7,926 nt of DNA from Firmicutes bacterium UBA5499 (GTDB lineage Bacteria > Bacillota > DTU084), in contig DIPB01000124.1 in assembly GCA_002426275.1 (NCBI GenBank), positions 2,581 to 10,506 of the forward strand. The letters run 5' to 3'. Below, one piece after another: positions 6,762 through 7,926 of this stretch (position 1 is the stretch's first letter; the number at the start of each line of letters is the position of its first letter). A program made the position numbers and the translations under genes. The notes below the pieces were generated by a model. It was not told the DNA's origin. It did not search any database and was given only the letters and a program-made list of their open reading frames with translations.

Positions 6762-7926
6762 TTCCTTCTGTCCTCCCCAGCAACTCAGCTAAAAACTGGC
6801 CCGTGTAGGAACGACTGTTGCGCGCAACCTCCTCCGGCGTCCCTGCGGCCACGATCTCTCCGCCCCGCTCCCCGCCCTCCGGGCCAAGGTCGATGAGATA
6901 ATCCGCGGATTTGATCACGTCCAGATTGTGCTCGATCACAAGCACTGTGTCACCGGCCGCCACCAGCTTATGGAGAATCTCCAAGAGCTTTGCCACGTCC
7001 TCAAAGTGCAGACCCGTTGTGGGCTCATCCAAAATGTAGAGCGTCTTGCCATTGCTGCGCCTGCTCAGCTCCGTAGCCAGCTTCACCCGCTGCGCCTCGC
7101 CGCCGGAGAGGGTGGTGGCAGGCTGCCCTAAACGAACGTACCCAAGTCCCACCTCATAAATGGTTCTGAGCTTGCGTTCAATTCTGGGCAGAGCGCTGAA
7201 AAAATCCAACGCCTCCTCTACTCGCATCTCCAAGACGTCGCTGATGGTTTTGCCCTTATATTTCACTTCCAATGTTTCCCTGTTATAGCGTTTGCCTTTA
7301 CAGACTTCGCAGGGGACATAGATGTCGGGCAGAAAGTGCATCTCGATCTTGATGATGCCGTCTCCCTGGCAAGCCTCGCAGCGACCGCCTTTGAGGTTAA
7401 AACTGAAGCGTCCTGGCTTGTACCCGCGCATTTTCGCTTCCTGGGTGTCTGCGAAAACCGCTCTGATTTCATCGAATACCCCCACATAAGTGGCCGGATT
7501 AGACCTCGGGGTTCTGCCGATGGGAGACTGATCGATGTCGATTACTTTGTCCAAGTACTCCATGCCCTTGATTTTTTCGTGCGCGCCTGCCCTGAGGCTT
7601 CTGACGTGATTGAGCTTACGGGCAAGGGCGGGATAGAGAATCTCATTGACCAAAGTGCTCTTGCCGGATCCTGAAACTCCTGTGACGCAAACGAAGAGCC
7701 CTAAGGGAATCTCCACGTCAATCCCTTTAAGATTGTGTTCGCTGGCGCCGATGATCTTGATGCTTTTGCCGTTCGGTTTTCTCCTGTGATCCGGCACAGG
7801 CACCTGCCGCTTGCCGCTAAGATATTGTCCGGTGAGCGATTCTTGGCAGGACATGACTTTTTGCAGATCTCCTGCCACCACAACCTCGCCGCCGTGAGTT
7901 CCGGCGCCGGGTCCGATATCCACCAT
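6754..7926 (-). CDS. uvrA: UvrABC system protein A, C-terminal part (5' end beyond the window)
   Basis: UvrA is the damage-recognition ATPase of nucleotide excision repair; as a dimer it loads UvrB onto distorted DNA. Only the last 390 residues are here, against roughly 940 in complete family members. The fragment opens inside the end of the first ATPase half: VDIGPGAG near residue 2 is the internal motif that normally follows the first Walker B and His region, so the ATG at the edge is not the true start. The second ABC ATPase is complete: Walker [10 protein letters not shown] at 83-91, a zinc module with paired cysteines C183/C186 and C206/C209, signature LSGGEAQR at 273-280, Walker B LYILDEPT at 296-303, and switch histidine H333. 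The closing repeat LIDLGPEGG at 344-352 mirrors the motif at the edge. The TGA stop overlaps the uvrC start by 8 bp, so the two repair genes are probably translationally coupled. No truncation or frameshift is seen in the visible part. Confidence 0.97.
   Translation of the reverse strand: MVDIGPGAGTHGGEVVVAGDLQKVMSCQESLTGQYLSGKRQVPVPDHRRKPNGKSIKIIGASEHNLKGIDVEIPLGLFVCVTGVSGSGKSTLVNEILYPALARKLNHVRSLRAGAHEKIKGMEYLDKVIDIDQSPIGRTPRSNPATYVGVFDEIRAVFADTQEAKMRGYKPGRFSFNLKGGRCEACQGDGIIKIEMHFLPDIYVPCEVCKGKRYNRETLEVKYKGKTISDVLEMRVEEALDFFSALPRIERKLRTIYEVGLGYVRLGQPATTLSGGEAQRVKLATELSRRSNGKTLYILDEPTTGLHFEDVAKLLEILHKLVAAGDTVLVIEHNLDVIKSADYLIDLGPEGGERGGEIVAAGTPEEVARNSRSYTGQFLAELLGRTEGIG
6771..6776 (-). promoter_or_regulatory. 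Ribosome binding site deciding the uvrC TTG start
   Basis: GGAGGA on the minus strand lies inside the 3' end of uvrA, 9 nt before the TTG at 6759-6761. A nearby ATG at 6755-6757 is out of the uvrC frame, so the TTG is the only start that keeps the complete GIY-YIG domain. Confidence 0.75.

Noticed and set aside
5319..6896. A 525-codon open frame on the plus strand opposite uvrC
   Set aside because: It lies almost wholly antisense to uvrC, which has every catalytic motif. Its translation is rich in His, Gln, Leu and Phe runs without any recognisable domain, as expected for the complement of a biased coding strand.

Overview
The window is a compact chromosomal segment from a bacterium. It reads as moderately GC-rich (mid-50s percent, judged by eye). 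Strong GGAGG-type ribosome binding sites, a TTG and a GTG start, and tight same-strand gene packing suggest Bacillota, perhaps a deep-branching clostridial or related lineage. That assignment is an inference; there is no rRNA or other phylogenetic marker beyond UvrA/UvrC. Every recognisable gene lies on the minus strand, so transcription runs from high to low coordinates.

In order of transcription: the C-terminal part of uvrA (cut by the right edge of the window), uvrC, an O6-alkylguanine-DNA alkyltransferase (ogt type), a small four-helix membrane protein of the phage-holin-4-like family, a Cof-type HAD phosphatase, a class II ketose-bisphosphate aldolase, a SIS-family bifunctional phosphoglucose/phosphomannose isomerase, and a PfkB-family phosphohexose kinase. 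Several junctions overlap (uvrA/uvrC by 8 bp, ogt/holin by 4 bp, HAD/aldolase by 4 bp). The other gaps are 10-56 nt, so the whole run could be one transcript. A perfect-stem hairpin with a short U-rich tail at about 295-324 follows the last gene and is the probable terminator.

Two functional blocks are joined. The first is DNA damage repair: UvrA and UvrC of nucleotide excision repair, then direct reversal of O6-alkylguanine. The second is sugar-phosphate metabolism. If the kinase accepts fructose 6-phosphate, the isomerase, kinase and aldolase would form a path from glucose-6-P or mannose-6-P to triose phosphates. If it accepts fructose 1-phosphate or tagatose 6-phosphate, the block would serve a dedicated sugar. 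The sequence alone does not decide.

The left 344 bases contain no confident gene. They hold the terminator, a second small hairpin, nested inverted repeats, and a minus-strand frame that stays open to the window edge (from about 195) and has a protein-like composition in its second half. This could be the start of another gene or a structured RNA. I saw no CRISPR array, tRNA, rRNA, insertion sequence or phage module, and nothing strong enough to call a new defence or mobile system. The holin-family protein is a common chromosomal gene and does not indicate a prophage here.
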